A stretch of 64,000 nucleotides of DNA from CAWAHD01 sp963781785 (GTDB lineage Bacteria; Planctomycetota; Planctomycetia; Isosphaerales; Isosphaeraceae): contig CAWAHD010000003.1 in assembly GCA_963781785.1 (NCBI GenBank), positions 1 to 64,000 of the forward strand. The letters are read 5' to 3'. The notes beneath the pieces are model-generated. The model saw only the letters and a program-made list of their open reading frames with translations, was not told where the DNA came from and made no database searches. Positions 8,400 through 18,000 of this stretch are shown here, in pieces (the first letter of the stretch is position 1; each line of letters begins with the position of its first letter). Made by a program: the position numbers and the translations under genes.

Positions 8400-9286
8400 T
8401 GTTCCCGAGCTCACTCGTTTTCGACCGTTCCGGCCTCGACTATCAGCAATGGGTCGGAAGCGGTGCCAATAGTGTTTACGCCTGGCGCAAGCCGGTCGGC
8501 ATGACATGGGCGTACATACTCACCATCGGTGCTGGCGCTGGCGGCGGCGGCGGCGGAACATCCAACACAACCGGCGGCGGCGGCGGCGGCTCTGCTGGCA
8601 TCGCGTCGGTCTGGATCCCGCTCGAGCTATTGCCGGATGTGCTCTACATCGAGATTTCGAGCGGCGGGGCTGGCGGTGCAGCCGGTCAGGCCGGGTCGAA
8701 TGGATCAACAACGGACGTATGCGCAATCGCGCCGTATGCCGCGGCAACGGGAATTATTCGCTCCAGCGCAACCTCGTCAGGAGGAGGAGGCGGCGGCACG
8801 GCGAGCGCAGGCGCGGCAGGTGCAGCGTCAACTGTGGGCACGATTGCTCAGAACGTCCTGGGATCATTGGGAATCATCACCTACCTGGCAGGTGTCGCCG
8901 GCATCATCGGCGGTAGCGCGGCGGGGGGCGGAGCGATTGTCGCTCTGGCGGCCACGATCCTGACCGGTGGAGCGGGCGGCGCCGGATCGGCGGCGGCTGG
9001 CGGCAACATCACGGGCGCGGGCCAAGTTCCCACGATCAGCGGCGGCACAGGTGGCGCATCGCCGGGGCGCGGTGGTGACGGCATCCTTCTCCAAGGCCGA
9101 TCGGCCGGATTCATCGCCACGGGTGGCGCAGGGGGCGGCGGCACGTCGACGGCCTCGACGACCGGTGGCGCCGGCGGCAACGGTGCGATCGGATGCGGCG
9201 GCGGCGGCGGCGGGGGCTCTGCCAGCTCGACGGGCGGCGCCGGCGGCAATGGCGGCCCGGGTTTCTGCGGAATCTGGTGCTTCTGA
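8399..9286 (+). CDS. Glycine-rich phage adhesin-like protein
   Basis: The start is the ATG at 8399 that overlaps the preceding stop, giving 295 residues. The first 45 residues (LVFDRSGLDYQQWVGSG, AWRKPVGMTWAYILTIGAG) look like a fibre-attachment segment. The rest is dominated by Gly-rich runs (GAGGGGGGTSNTTGGGGGGS, GGAGGAGSAAAGGN, GCGGGGGGGSASS) ending GPGFCGIWCF. Such polyglycine layers are known from phage tip adhesins such as T-even gp38. A receptor-binding adhesin is therefore plausible. Low-complexity matches to PE_PGRS-type or insect Gly-rich proteins would be compositional only. A hairpin with a poly-A flank follows immediately. Confidence 0.6.
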   Translation: MFPSSLVFDRSGLDYQQWVGSGANSVYAWRKPVGMTWAYILTIGAGAGGGGGGTSNTTGGGGGGSAGIASVWIPLELLPDVLYIEISSGGAGGAAGQAGSNGSTTDVCAIAPYAAATGIIRSSATSSGGGGGGTASAGAAGAASTVGTIAQNVLGSLGIITYLAGVAGIIGGSAAGGGAIVALAATILTGGAGGAGSAAAGGNITGAGQVPTISGGTGGASPGRGGDGILLQGRSAGFIATGGAGGGGTSTASTTGGAGGNGAIGCGGGGGGGSASSTGGAGGNGGPGFCGIWCF

Positions 9287-9293
9287 CCGCGCA

Positions 9294-9330
9294 GAAAAAA
9301 ACCCTGGCCGGCGCTTCCGGGCTCAGGGTT
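9294..9330 (-). terminator. Possible Rho-independent terminator (minus orientation)
   Basis: The plus strand reads A8, then AACCCTG, an 17-base loop, then CAGGGTT. Read on the minus strand this is a 7-bp stem followed by a T-tract, the classic order. On the plus strand there is no T-tract after the stem, so it would act on transcripts coming from the right or only weakly in both directions. Confidence 0.35.
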
Positions 9331-10783
9331 AGGCTCACGGTCATCAATCGCCCAGACCCGCGAGCACGCCCGCGTCGGCCCACCGCGGCGATACGGCGCC
9401 CGACGGCACTCCCTGCACTCGGGTTAGCGCGGACTTTACCGGATCGGTGACGATCCGTCCAGATCGACCACCTCATGAGCGTAGCGACAACCGCCTACAT
9501 CTCGAAGAACGGCCTGGTTTTCGTGTTCTTCACGAGCGGCATTCCGCCCGTATTCACGACTGTCACGGCCGTATCGTCGAGCCCGTCGTTCTACCTGAAC
9601 GGATCGGGCTCGCCGGTCTCGAACGTCCAGGGTCCGTTCTGGACCAACGGGGCGCCCGCATCCAACGGGAGCGGCCAGACGGCGTTCTGGGTCGCGTATC
9701 AGATGCCCACGACGCTGGCGGCGACCGATGTCCTGACCTTCTCGGCGAGCGCATCCTGGGCAACGACGGCCGCGGGCGCCGCGCCAGCCGCGACGACCCA
9801 TGCGATCACCAATTACGTGGGTCAGCTCGAGCCGGCCTTCGGCTACCTGTCCAACTGGGGGCCGAACTCCAATCAAACCATCCAGGTCCCAGGGTTCAAC
9901 GACGCCAGTCGCACGCTCCAGCTCGGGATGAATGTCGGCTGGAACGCGGAGGGGCTTCCGTACTCGGTCTACAGTTTCGCGCAAAACTGGCTCAAACGCT
10001 CTGCCTGGAGCAATATCGCGACGGAGGATTCCCGCTATCACCCGCTCACGATCAGCGCCGCCTCGGCAACGACGCCCGTCGATGTGACCGGGTTCGACAC
10101 GCAGATCGACTCACGCGGCCTGCCCATCCCGATCGGCGTCTGGACGTTCATCGCCGATGAGACGGCGCCCGGGACGCCGATGTCGGTCGCGATCACGCTC
10201 AGCGCAGCCGCCGCCAGCGCCGTCGTGACGGCGCACTCGGGGAACCTCTCCGGCGGCGTCGAGTACGGCAAACGCTGGACGATTCCGGTCGCCTATTCGG
10301 CCGATCCGCCGACCAACTTCAATATCCAGATCACGGTTACGGTCAGCGGCTACGAGGGCTCATATCCGGCTGCCTGGACACTCAGGAACGAGAGCCTGGT
10401 CGCGCCCGTCGCGACGACCGGCCTGGCGCCGGCAGTCATCAGTAATGAGAATGACCTGGCTCCTGACCAGAACGTCCTCAACTGGCTGACGACGCCCAAT
10501 GGCCGGGGGCCGGCGTGCGTGCGCTGGGTTGACGGGGTCTTGACCTTCGACGGTATCAGCAACGTCGTCGACCCGACCGACCTGCGCAATGCGACCGATT
10601 TCACATGGAGAAACAGCCAGCAATCACCGCCGGCGACGACGGTCAGCGAACTCCGATACTATGATATCACGGCGTCGCCCAGGGTCTACGTCAGCCAGCC
10701 TTACCCGGGCACGACGCCATCGCCGGGCAGTTCCCTCTTCCCGACGACGCCGGCCGCGGCACCCAGCCGCCCGGCGCCGGGCC

Positions 10784-10896
10784 GCGTGACATGGCGCGGC
10801 GGCCTGGGCTCGAGTGGTCATATCCTGCCCGGCGGCCCGACGACGGTGCGCACAGCCCCGGGGGTCGGGCGCAGTGGATCGCGTGCGCTGGCGCGG
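10784..10896 (+). repeat. Intragenic cassette, copy 1 (97 bp core)
   Basis: Bases 10784-10880 are identical to 11145-11241. After one extra G at 10881 the match continues to 10896. The core encodes RVTWRGGLGSSGHILPGG and TTVRTAPGVGRSGS, followed by VRWRG. The insertion point lies between VSQPYPGT and AAYYFSPANNYYF of the host fibre sequence. Confidence 0.85.
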
Positions 10897-11144
10897 CTCG
10901 GCCGGCGGCGATCCGGCGGCGTATTACTTCAGTCCGGCCAATAACTACTACTTCAATTTCGGGGGGAGTAGTCCGTCCGGCTGGTTCGTGGCCGAGGCTG
11001 TCTGCGCCGGGGCGCATGGGCTCAAGACCGGCCAGACCGTGACGCTCGGAGGAACGGGCAATTTCAATGTCACCAATGGACCGCCCGACGCCGTGCTGTT
11101 TCCGACGACGCCGACTTGGGTGCCCTCGAGGAGCGCGCCCGGCG

Positions 11145-11256
11145 GCGTGACATGGCGCGGCGGCCTGGGCTCGAGTGGTCATATCCTGCCCGGCGGCCCG
11201 ACGACGGTGCGCACAGCCCCGGGGGTCGGGCGCAGTGGATCCGTGCGCTGGCGCGG
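11145..11256 (+). repeat. Intragenic cassette, copy 2 (97 bp core)
   Basis: Identical over 97 bases to copy 1, and in frame here. The flanking linker (LFPTTPTWVPSRSAPG) is diverged from that of copy 1 (LFPTTPAAAPSRPAPG), so conservation of the core at the DNA level stands out. The host protein text reads continuously if the whole linker plus cassette is removed. Confidence 0.85.
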
Positions 11257-12726
11257 TGCGACCGGAACGCCGACCGTCAAGACGAACGCGAACAACGGGG
11301 TCTCGATCGCGGTCACCGGGGCCAACACGTTCGTGTTCCTTTATTACGCTAACGGTATCACCAAAGCTTACCCGGCGCCGACCTACATCAATCAGATCTC
11401 TCCGCAGATCCCGGCGCTGGGAATGTCGGCGACGATCGCCGATTACGTACCCGACCAGGGTGCGGTCCCTTACGAGTTCGCCGCCTACGCTACGGGACAG
11501 CTTCCCGGAAGCGACATCTGGGTCAACATTCCGATCGCGGCGAGCGATGCGACGGTGCAGGCGATCGCGCGAAAGATCCGTGACAACTTCCCGCCGGGCC
11601 GGCGCGTGTGGATCGAGTATTCCAACGAGGTCTGGTCGGACATCAGCTCCCAGTATATCGCCTACGCGCTGGGGACCCTGATCGGCACGGAATACGGGAG
11701 CGCTCTCAATCGCAGGCAGTTCTACTGTCTTCGCGCCGCGCAGCACAAGGCGACGTTCGTCTCGATTTTCAGCGAGCCCGACGTCAACGGCAACACGAAC
11801 CGAATGGGCGAGGTCAAGCTCGTGATCGGCGCCCAGTTCGGGGGCGGCACGAATATGGAGGGCCTCGTCACTGCGGCGAACCAGGTCAACACGATCGTCC
11901 AGACGTACAACGCCGGCAGTCCCTCGACCCCGCTCCCGTACTGCACCGCCGATGCGTTCGCGATCGCGCCGTATTTCGACACCCCGAGCGACTCGACCCT
12001 GGCCGCGGCGTGCTCGTCGATCTACGCATCGGTCGGAACGTTCGGGACCGGCACAGTGCTCTGTAGTGGGACATCCCAGGCGAGCTATCCCTGGACGCGG
12101 GCGCAATGGATTGACGTCTTGAGACACTGGCTCATGTACAGCAACTTCTACATGAATAACTCCAACGGCAATGGCTTCCAGGCCGCGATCTCGAGCGTTG
12201 CCACCTATGTACCAGTCACGCCGGCGCAACCCGCCGGCTTCGTGCCAGCGATCGTTGGGTACGAGGCGGCTTTTGAATCGCTCGCGCCGATCATCACGTC
12301 GCCTTCCAGCAATCCAGGATACTTTGAGCACGTCGCGACACATGACGTCTATTACGACCCAGCCTTCTACGACCTCGAGACCACTGTCCATCAAGCGATC
12401 CAGTTCGGCGGCTTGACGTTCGCCAATAAATACTCGCTCTGCGTGGGGAGGCAGGCGAACGGTAGTGGCACAAAGGTCTCAATTTACGGCCATCTCACGT
12501 GGGCTGATCAACTGCCGGGCTATGGGGACGGTCGCAACGGGACCAAGACGAATACGTTCTATGACTTTGTCAACAAGCGCTGTCAGGATCAAACAAACTC
12601 GTCGGTACGGTACCAAGCATGGATTGACTGGGCCGACAAGTCCAACGCAGCGCCGCCTGCAATCGACCCGCGAACACGCCGCCGCTATTTTCCCGGCCTC
12701 AACCGCCTTTCGAGGTTCCGCTACTG

Positions 12727-13176
12727 ATGCGCGACCGTGATGTACGCAACGCCATCCAAGCCGCTCTGGTTACGACCGGTGCCTTCGACGGCGTCTGGAT
12801 GTGGGGGCTGCCCGAAGACTACGGTACGGGTGCTGGAAACATCTCTGCAGCAGTAATAGAGCCATCATCAAGCACACAGTTAGACAACTGGGATTCGGCG
12901 ACGGCAGGTGCCCTAGTCATCACGAGCCGAGTCACTCTAACCTTTTTATATCGACACAACGACCCTGAGACGCGCGACGCGGGAGCCGAGCTGTTACTCG
13001 ACACCGCAGCCAATGCTTTGAACGGCCACTGTCTGGGCGCCTTAACAGTGCCGCAGCTCACGCGTCTTGAGTCGTGGAGCTGGCAACCACCAGCGCCGCC
13101 GGAACGGCGGATCAAAGCGACGTTCTCGTACCAGTACATCGTCGAAAGCTGGGACAGCTACGACACAACTCCGTGA
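12727..13176 (+). CDS. Tail-terminator/tail-completion-like protein
   Basis: A 149-residue protein whose ATG overlaps the TGA of the giant fibre gene (TGATG). It begins RDRDVRNAIQAALVTTGAF and contains SRVTLTFLYRHNDPETRDAG and LLLDTAANALNG, then a strand-rich end (KATFSYQYIVESW). Size, helical start and position immediately before a tube-like gene match phage tail terminator or completion proteins, which cap the tube at the head-tail joint. This is inferred from order and fold pattern, without a diagnostic motif. Confidence 0.5.
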   Translation: MRDRDVRNAIQAALVTTGAFDGVWMWGLPEDYGTGAGNISAAVIEPSSSTQLDNWDSATAGALVITSRVTLTFLYRHNDPETRDAGAELLLDTAANALNGHCLGALTVPQLTRLESWSWQPPAPPERRIKATFSYQYIVESWDSYDTTP

Positions 13177-13185
13177 GGTAAAGCC

Positions 13186-13602
13186 ATGTCAGCCACGAAA
13201 GCCCAGATAAACTGGACCGGTGTCGAGTTTGCCTCGACCGTAATCACACGCGTCACGTCCGCTATGTTCGGCCAGGGAAGCTCGCTTATCAAGTTCAAGG
13301 GTGACACGGACCTCTATCCGACGATCATCGCGAACGTCGACAACGAGCCTCATGCGTCAATCACCACCGCCGACGTCGGGACATTGATGGGCATCACGCC
13401 TGGAACGACCGCAACCCTGAGCGCGACGTTGAACGATGCGAAGGGAGCAAGCGGCGGCGCAGTGGTTTTCGCGCTGGCGAATGCGGTGTTCGAGAATGCC
13501 GACACGCAAGGTCAGCACGCGCACTTCGCCACAGTTACCGGGACCTGGCGCGCCTACAGCTCGGACGGCAGCACAAACCCATTGTCATTCACACGGTTGT
13601 GA
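13186..13602 (+). CDS. Tail-tube-like protein
   Basis: A 138-residue protein with a GAGG ribosome-binding site 9 bases before ATG 13186. It begins SATKAQINWTGVEFASTVIT and contains IKFKGDTDLYPTIIANVDNEP and GITPGTTATLSATLNDAKG, a pattern typical of small siphophage tube proteins. It follows a tail-terminator-like gene and precedes a chaperone-like and a tape-measure-like gene, the usual siphophage order. The tube subunit is the best assignment. Confidence 0.5.
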   Translation: MSATKAQINWTGVEFASTVITRVTSAMFGQGSSLIKFKGDTDLYPTIIANVDNEPHASITTADVGTLMGITPGTTATLSATLNDAKGASGGAVVFALANAVFENADTQGQHAHFATVTGTWRAYSSDGSTNPLSFTRL

Positions 13603-13710
13603 ACAACGGGGATGGGGAACAGGGAAGACGTCCAATCCATCCGGCGGAATCTGGTGCGCAGCACCCACCGATCTCCATCCCCATTTTCTATTTCCCATTG
13701 CCATTCGATT

Positions 13711-14013
13711 ATGATGCCTGACGCACTAATTCTTCCCCCAGGATGTAAAAAGGGCGCAAGAATGGTCGACCGGATCACGTCGATCTGTGATATTGCCGAG
13801 CCATTACTCGGCATCGAGCGTGCCGCTGGCCAGCGCGCGTGGATTCGCCAGCAGCCGCACGGCCGGTTGTTCGTCACGTGCGATCCACTCGACACAATCA
13901 ATTTTCCGACCGATCACCCGCGTTCCGGTGCGCCACGCTATGACTGGGTCGACTGCACCGACGGGATACGGCGGGGTTATCTCAAAGCGGAGGCAACTGT
14001 TGGGACTAAGTGA
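13711..14013 (+). CDS. Small phage-like protein of unknown function
   Basis: About 100 residues starting at ATG 13711 or 13714 (an ATG at 13762 is also possible). It contains RITSICDIAEPLLGIER, WIRQQPHGRLFVTCDPLD and a closing WVDCTDGIRRGYLKAEA. I recognise no family. It overlaps the next gene by 14 bases. The 110 bases before it (13603-13710) hold no gene and contain a short GGGGATGGGGAA / TCCATCCCC complementarity. Confidence 0.45.
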   Translation: MMPDALILPPGCKKGARMVDRITSICDIAEPLLGIERAAGQRAWIRQQPHGRLFVTCDPLDTINFPTDHPRSGAPRYDWVDCTDGIRRGYLKAEATVGTK

Positions 14014-14573
14014 GCTAGAGCGGCGAAAGTCGAACTTCGACGAGGTTAACTCCGTCGGTGTGACAATGGCGGACGGGCAAATCTGGTTTCTACCGAAACC
14101 GTGGCTGGAGATCCGGCCTACATTCCGTGGCGGGCGTGCGACCGGGAATTATCCCGTCAATACCTATGGCCCAGAGATCGATAGTCTCGTGAACTCAATT
14201 GCCGAGGTCGAGGACTCGCTCGAGCGGCTCTCGGGGATCGCCAGCCTCGGGGCGTATCTGCTTACTCAGCAGTACACGCTCGATGACGGAGACCTCGACG
14301 GGCTGCTCTGTTTTAGGCTAGACGATGAATCGTCGACCGAATGGGCCCGTCAGGTGATCAACGTTGCCACTGGACGCTCTGGCCCAAAACGCTTGGCGCT
14401 GGCGGCGGCTGACACTGCTGGCGCAAGGCATACAATCCGAGTTTGTTCTGCTCGAAGACGCCAACGACCTCGTTGACTTCCTCGAGGTAAACCAACGCAC
14501 GATCCCGCGGACAAGCTGGGCTGACCAAGCGATCGCAGCAGCGCAGGCTGAACGACTGGAAGGAATTTTCTAA
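14000..14573 (+). pseudogene. Tail-assembly-chaperone-like gene with frame change before the tape measure gene
   Basis: I choose TTG 14000 as start because GGAGG lies 7 bases upstream; ATG 14066 is the alternative. The first frame reads LSELERRKSNFDEVNSVGV to FRLDDESSTEWARQVINVATG. Text then resumes in the next frame as LAQNAWRWRRLTLLAQGIQ and ends LERLEGIF-like at 14573 (AQAERLEGIF). The change needs +1 or -2 near 14370-14385 (tctggcccaaaacgc). In many phages the gene just before the tape measure uses a programmed frameshift to make two chaperone forms, and -2 and +1 variants are known. Ordinary mutation is equally possible because neighbouring phage genes are also broken. Confidence 0.5.
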
Positions 14574-16100
14574 GTGAATACATCCGATCTTATCATCCCG
14601 CTCCGCGTCGATGCGGGTAATGCTCCGGCTACTCTCGCAGCGTTAGGGACACCTACAAAACAAGTCAGTAGGGAGAGTGTTGCTGGCGCACGGCAGACGG
14701 CTAACGAGATCCACGAGCTGACTGAATCGATGCTGAGCACTGTGCGATCCCTCGGCACGCTCGGCACCGCGAAGGAGGTGTTCGGCGCGGTCAGGGATTG
14801 CGCCAAGGTGTGCTCCCATTACGTAGGCCGAATCTCGAGGGATTTCATTGATTTTCGGCGCACAATGCAGCAACTGGTCATCCTAAGTCAGCACCACAAT
14901 TACAATCAATGCACCGTCGAGCAGGCTCGATCAGCCACCGCGTCAAGCGTTACTCCCCAAGAGAGAATCAAACTTCAGGCATACTGTCACTCCTACGCCG
15001 GGGGATACATCGAGAAGAAACAACCCGGGCTCAACAGCGAGCAGATGCAGGAATATCAGAAGAGCGACAAGTGTATCAAAATTCCCAGTATCGATGTCGA
15101 CCTGGATGCTCAAGTTGGCGGTCGTCTATTGCAATTCTCCGAGGACAACCAGATCGTACCGGACGTTCTTGATCTATCTGGCGACGTCTCGAAAACAATC
15201 AAGTCGGTGCCGGTGTCAGTTTCCCCACTGATGCCCGAGACGCTTCGAATCGCGCCCCTGAGCGCGCAGACCAAGCAGGAGGCTCAGTTGCTCGGCGTAA
15301 TGTCTCATGCAGTGCCTGGGCACAAAGAGTCAGAGATAACCAATACGCTAAACGCCCTCACGACAGGAAGGCCCGAGGTCAACAGTGCTGACTTCGATCT
15401 CACGAACGGCATGCCCCGGCTTCGAGAAGTAGAGGCGACAAGCGGAATGCTGCACGCAAAGAAGGTAACGGGCGAGAACTTCAAGTTGAGCCTAGAAGCC
15501 GTCGCCTCTAACGTCCGGGAACCGCACGGCTTCTTGGGCTCGCAGAACCGAGGCGCCCAGCGCTTGCGCGTCATGCAGACAGAAGGATATGCCAGCCAAA
15601 TGTCGGCCAATTCGATAGACGAGGCAACGATGCTCTGCGAAGCCTCCAGCTCGGGTAAACGAAGCAGGCGCGACGCAGAGAAAACGTTGGCAATGGCAAG
15701 CGCCACATCAACGGTGACGGCCATCGAGAGCCTGCGTCAGCAAGCACGCGCGGCCTTGATCGCGAACGCAAGATCCGAGCGATTCGAGGCTGAAGATTTT
15801 GGGCGGTCTTTGATTGCCAAGACAGCACTGCTCTCCATCGGAGATCGATTCACTGGCGACCGAGCATTGGAAAACGCAGGCGATCGTCACGGATTACATC
15901 GATCGAGACTCTTCTCGAAAGATGAACCTGGAAAGAGAATATCCGAAAGTCATCCTGAAGCAAGTGATCAGTTTGTGCACGACGCCCTACGCAAGCTTGT
16001 AGAACTCGAGGAAAAAAGGGCGCGGCAGCGGATATCGCCTCCAATCTCGGCACCTCCTCCCGCAGCAACCAATAGCGGGCGTATGGGAAACATATATTGA
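14574..16100 (+). CDS. Tape-measure-like protein
   Basis: A 508-residue protein starting at GTG 14574, directly after the preceding TAA. It is largely helical with long charged and alanine-rich stretches (RTMQQLVILSQHHN; LREVEATSGMLHAKKVTGEN; SLRQQARAALIANARSERFE) and ends with a Pro-rich tail (SPPISAPPPAATNSGR). No membrane span is obvious. Size, helicity and position after tube and chaperone-like genes fit a short tape measure protein, which sets tail length. Its codon use is less GC-rich than the genes before it. The tail genes that should follow resume only at 31266. Confidence 0.5.
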   Translation: MNTSDLIIPLRVDAGNAPATLAALGTPTKQVSRESVAGARQTANEIHELTESMLSTVRSLGTLGTAKEVFGAVRDCAKVCSHYVGRISRDFIDFRRTMQQLVILSQHHNYNQCTVEQARSATASSVTPQERIKLQAYCHSYAGGYIEKKQPGLNSEQMQEYQKSDKCIKIPSIDVDLDAQVGGRLLQFSEDNQIVPDVLDLSGDVSKTIKSVPVSVSPLMPETLRIAPLSAQTKQEAQLLGVMSHAVPGHKESEITNTLNALTTGRPEVNSADFDLTNGMPRLREVEATSGMLHAKKVTGENFKLSLEAVASNVREPHGFLGSQNRGAQRLRVMQTEGYASQMSANSIDEATMLCEASSSGKRSRRDAEKTLAMASATSTVTAIESLRQQARAALIANARSERFEAEDFGRSLIAKTALLSIGDRFTGDRALENAGDRHGLHRSRLFSKDEPGKRISESHPEASDQFVHDALRKLVELEEKRARQRISPPISAPPPAATNSGRMGNIY

Positions 16101-16202
16101 TTTATTGATGTAAAGATAAATAGTTCTCACGATATATTAGCGAAAAATTATGTAATAATCTTTATTGACGATCACCGTGGCGATTTGGTCCATTGAGACG
16201 AT
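16101..16202. other. AT-rich spacer at left edge of the IS island
   Basis: About 100 bases of strongly AT-rich DNA (for example aaacatatattgatttattg) separate the tape-measure-like gene from the IS66 end, in an otherwise GC-rich window. A similar AT-rich patch lies at 31035-31110 on the far side of the island. I see no gene here. Confidence 0.6.
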
Positions 16203-16560
16203 GTAGGCGTTCACATACTGGGGTTGTCGTTTGCGAATGACGCAATTATTCTACCTGCATGGCATGGACGCCCCCGATTCCAGAACCCCTGTGGCAGACG
16301 GCTTCGCCCGAGGTCCAAGCGGCGATTCTTGCGCTCGTCGAGTTCTACGAACAGCGCCTTGCCAAACTTGAAGCACGCATCAACGATCTCGAGAATGGGC
16401 TCAAGCTCGACTCCACCAACTCGTCGCAGCCCTCGTCCTCTGATCCGATCGGCATGAAGCGCAAGCCCCCGGCTTCTCCGATCGGAAAGAAACGCGGCGG
16501 GCAGCCTGGACGTCGTAAGGACCACCGCCCCTTGGTCCCATTCGAAAAGATTCGCGGGAC
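16203..16560 (+). pseudogene. IS66-family transposase, N-terminal fragment
   Basis: The left end GTAGGCGTTCACATACTGGG is close to the end of the IS66 copy at 46440-47977 (GTAAGCGTTCACAGTCTGGG). Coding starts at 16259 (MAWTPPIPEPLWQTASPEV) and continues through KPPASPIGKKRGGQPGRRKD to KIRGT, all homologous to that copy. Homology stops at 16560 where the IS3 element begins. The fragment keeps only the N-terminal region, so it cannot encode an active enzyme. Confidence 0.85.
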
Positions 16561-16633
16561 TGTGTTGGTTCAGCCTGAACTGGAAGACCCGCCGGTTCGA
16601 GTTAGCGAGTAAAGAAAAGGATCCTCGGCGAAC

Positions 16634-17962
16634 TCAAGTGATTGTACAGGTCGTTGACACGAGGTCTACGGGTTCCTCCTCTCTGTTCTCGAGCGTTGGT
16701 TTGAGCCCGGGGGCTGACAGCTCGGGCACTGGTAGGTGTAAGCGCTGGCACAGATCGAGGGCGGCGTCATAAGTGCTTTGGCCGGTGGTGTGGGCCCAGA
16801 GGTCGAGGGCATTACCAGATCGGCCGCATTTGAAGCAGTGGAAGGTGTGCTGCTCCAAGTTGACGGAGAAACAGCGGCTGGTACCAGAACTTGAGCCGTG
16901 CAAGGGGCACGGGCCACGTTGTTGAGCGCCGCGGCTGCTGCGAGGCTGGAAGCCGAGCAGTCGCAGGACGGCTGTAATCGTGACCACGGCACGCAGGACG
17001 GCGAAGTCGATGGCAGGGTGTGAGGCCGGCGCGGCCGGCGCTCGGTCACTGGCGGCTTCGCGTTGTTGTTGGCGGCGCTGGCGTGCCTCGGCCAGTTTGC
17101 GGTCACGAGCGGCGAAGATCTCAGCCTCGCGGCCCGCGAGCTTGTCCTGGGGCGTGATGTAGCCGATGGCACTATGAAGGCGGATGGTGTTGTAGTGCAC
17201 GACGTAATCCGCCACGATCCGGCGGGCGTTGTCCACCGACAGCGGCGTGAGCACGCGGATGCAGTCGCCTTTGAGAGTCTTGTGCCAGCGTTCGATTTTG
17301 CCATTGCTTTGGGGGTAGTAAGGCGATGTTTTGACATGGGTCATACCGCAGACGCGGATGAATTCCTTGAAGTCCTTGGCGATGAACTGCGGGCCGTTGT
17401 CAGAGATAATGCGCGGCCGGACGTCGGGACAGGCTTCGCGGGCGCGTTGGATGATGGTTTCCACATCGTTTTCCTCCATCTTTTCTCGGATCTCCCAGTG
17501 GACAATGAAGCGGCTGCAGCCATCAAGAATGCTGCAGAGGAAGTAAAAGGTTCCGGCGATGTTGAGGTAGCTGACATCGACGTGCCAGTGCTCGTGCGGT
17601 CGCAGGGGTTGCACAAAGCCGGTCCCCTTCTTGGTGGGCGTGGGAGTTTGCCCGGCCAGGAGTCCCGCGGCGCTGAGGACGCGATAGACACTGGCCGGGC
17701 TGCATGCAACGACATCAGCATCGAGCATCATGAACGTGAGCCGACGATAACCTTCCAGCGGGTGCTGACGAGCGAAGCCGCGGATCCCCTCCTTTTCGGC
17801 GTCGGTCAGCCAATGGTCGCGCGGCACCCAGGCATTGTGCTCGTTCACCTTGCCGAACCGCGCCTTCCAGTCATGGAACTTGCTGGCGCCGATACCGATC
17901 CAGGACAGAAAGCGGCCGACGGCAATCTCGGCCTTATCGGCCCAGGTGCGCACGAAGTCCAC
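16634..17962 (-). CDS. IS3 OrfB integrase fused to CHC2-type zinc finger
   Basis: The 442-residue frame contains the IS3 OrfB retroviral-integrase core: HWHVDVSYLNIAG, then RIISDNGPQFIAKDF, then QSNGKIERWHKTLKG (the DDE residues), with a KLAGREAEIFAARDRKL end where most IS3 proteins stop. About 130 further residues follow. They hold GPCPLHGSSSG and, after CFSVNLEQHT, FHCFKCGRSGNALDLW, the CxxH...CxxC zinc-ribbon layout of DnaG primases. Upstream codons are open back to the A7 tract at 18019-18025, so the active product is probably an OrfA-OrfB fusion. A primase-like finger on an IS3 enzyme is unusual. Confidence 0.9.
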   Translation of the reverse strand: MDFVRTWADKAEIAVGRFLSWIGIGASKFHDWKARFGKVNEHNAWVPRDHWLTDAEKEGIRGFARQHPLEGYRRLTFMMLDADVVACSPASVYRVLSAAGLLAGQTPTPTKKGTGFVQPLRPHEHWHVDVSYLNIAGTFYFLCSILDGCSRFIVHWEIREKMEENDVETIIQRAREACPDVRPRIISDNGPQFIAKDFKEFIRVCGMTHVKTSPYYPQSNGKIERWHKTLKGDCIRVLTPLSVDNARRIVADYVVHYNTIRLHSAIGYITPQDKLAGREAEIFAARDRKLAEARQRRQQQREAASDRAPAAPASHPAIDFAVLRAVVTITAVLRLLGFQPRSSRGAQQRGPCPLHGSSSGTSRCFSVNLEQHTFHCFKCGRSGNALDLWAHTTGQSTYDAALDLCQRLHLPVPELSAPGLKPTLENREEEPVDLVSTTCTIT

Positions 17963-18000
17963 GACCTCGTCGCGCGTGTCGTGGGGTACCCAGCATCCCG

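Larger units (their letters stand above)
9475..12727 (+). pseudogene. Very large tail-fibre-like protein with glycoside-hydrolase-like domain, one frameshift
   Basis: Two reading frames (9475-10944 and one ending at 12727) are one gene of about 1080 residues. The frame changes at 10881, where a 97-bp cassette present twice in this gene carries one extra G in its first copy; removing it joins the frames. The N-terminal 400 residues are beta-rich repeats. The region after the second cassette (from about 11280) contains VWIEYSNEVWSD, which resembles the NE acid/base motif of clan GH-A glycoside hydrolases, then GEVKLVIGAQFGGGT and a long TIM-barrel-like tail. A polysaccharide-binding or degrading tail fibre is the likely role. 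The cassettes interrupt otherwise continuous text (FNVTNG and TPTVKTN). Confidence 0.6.
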
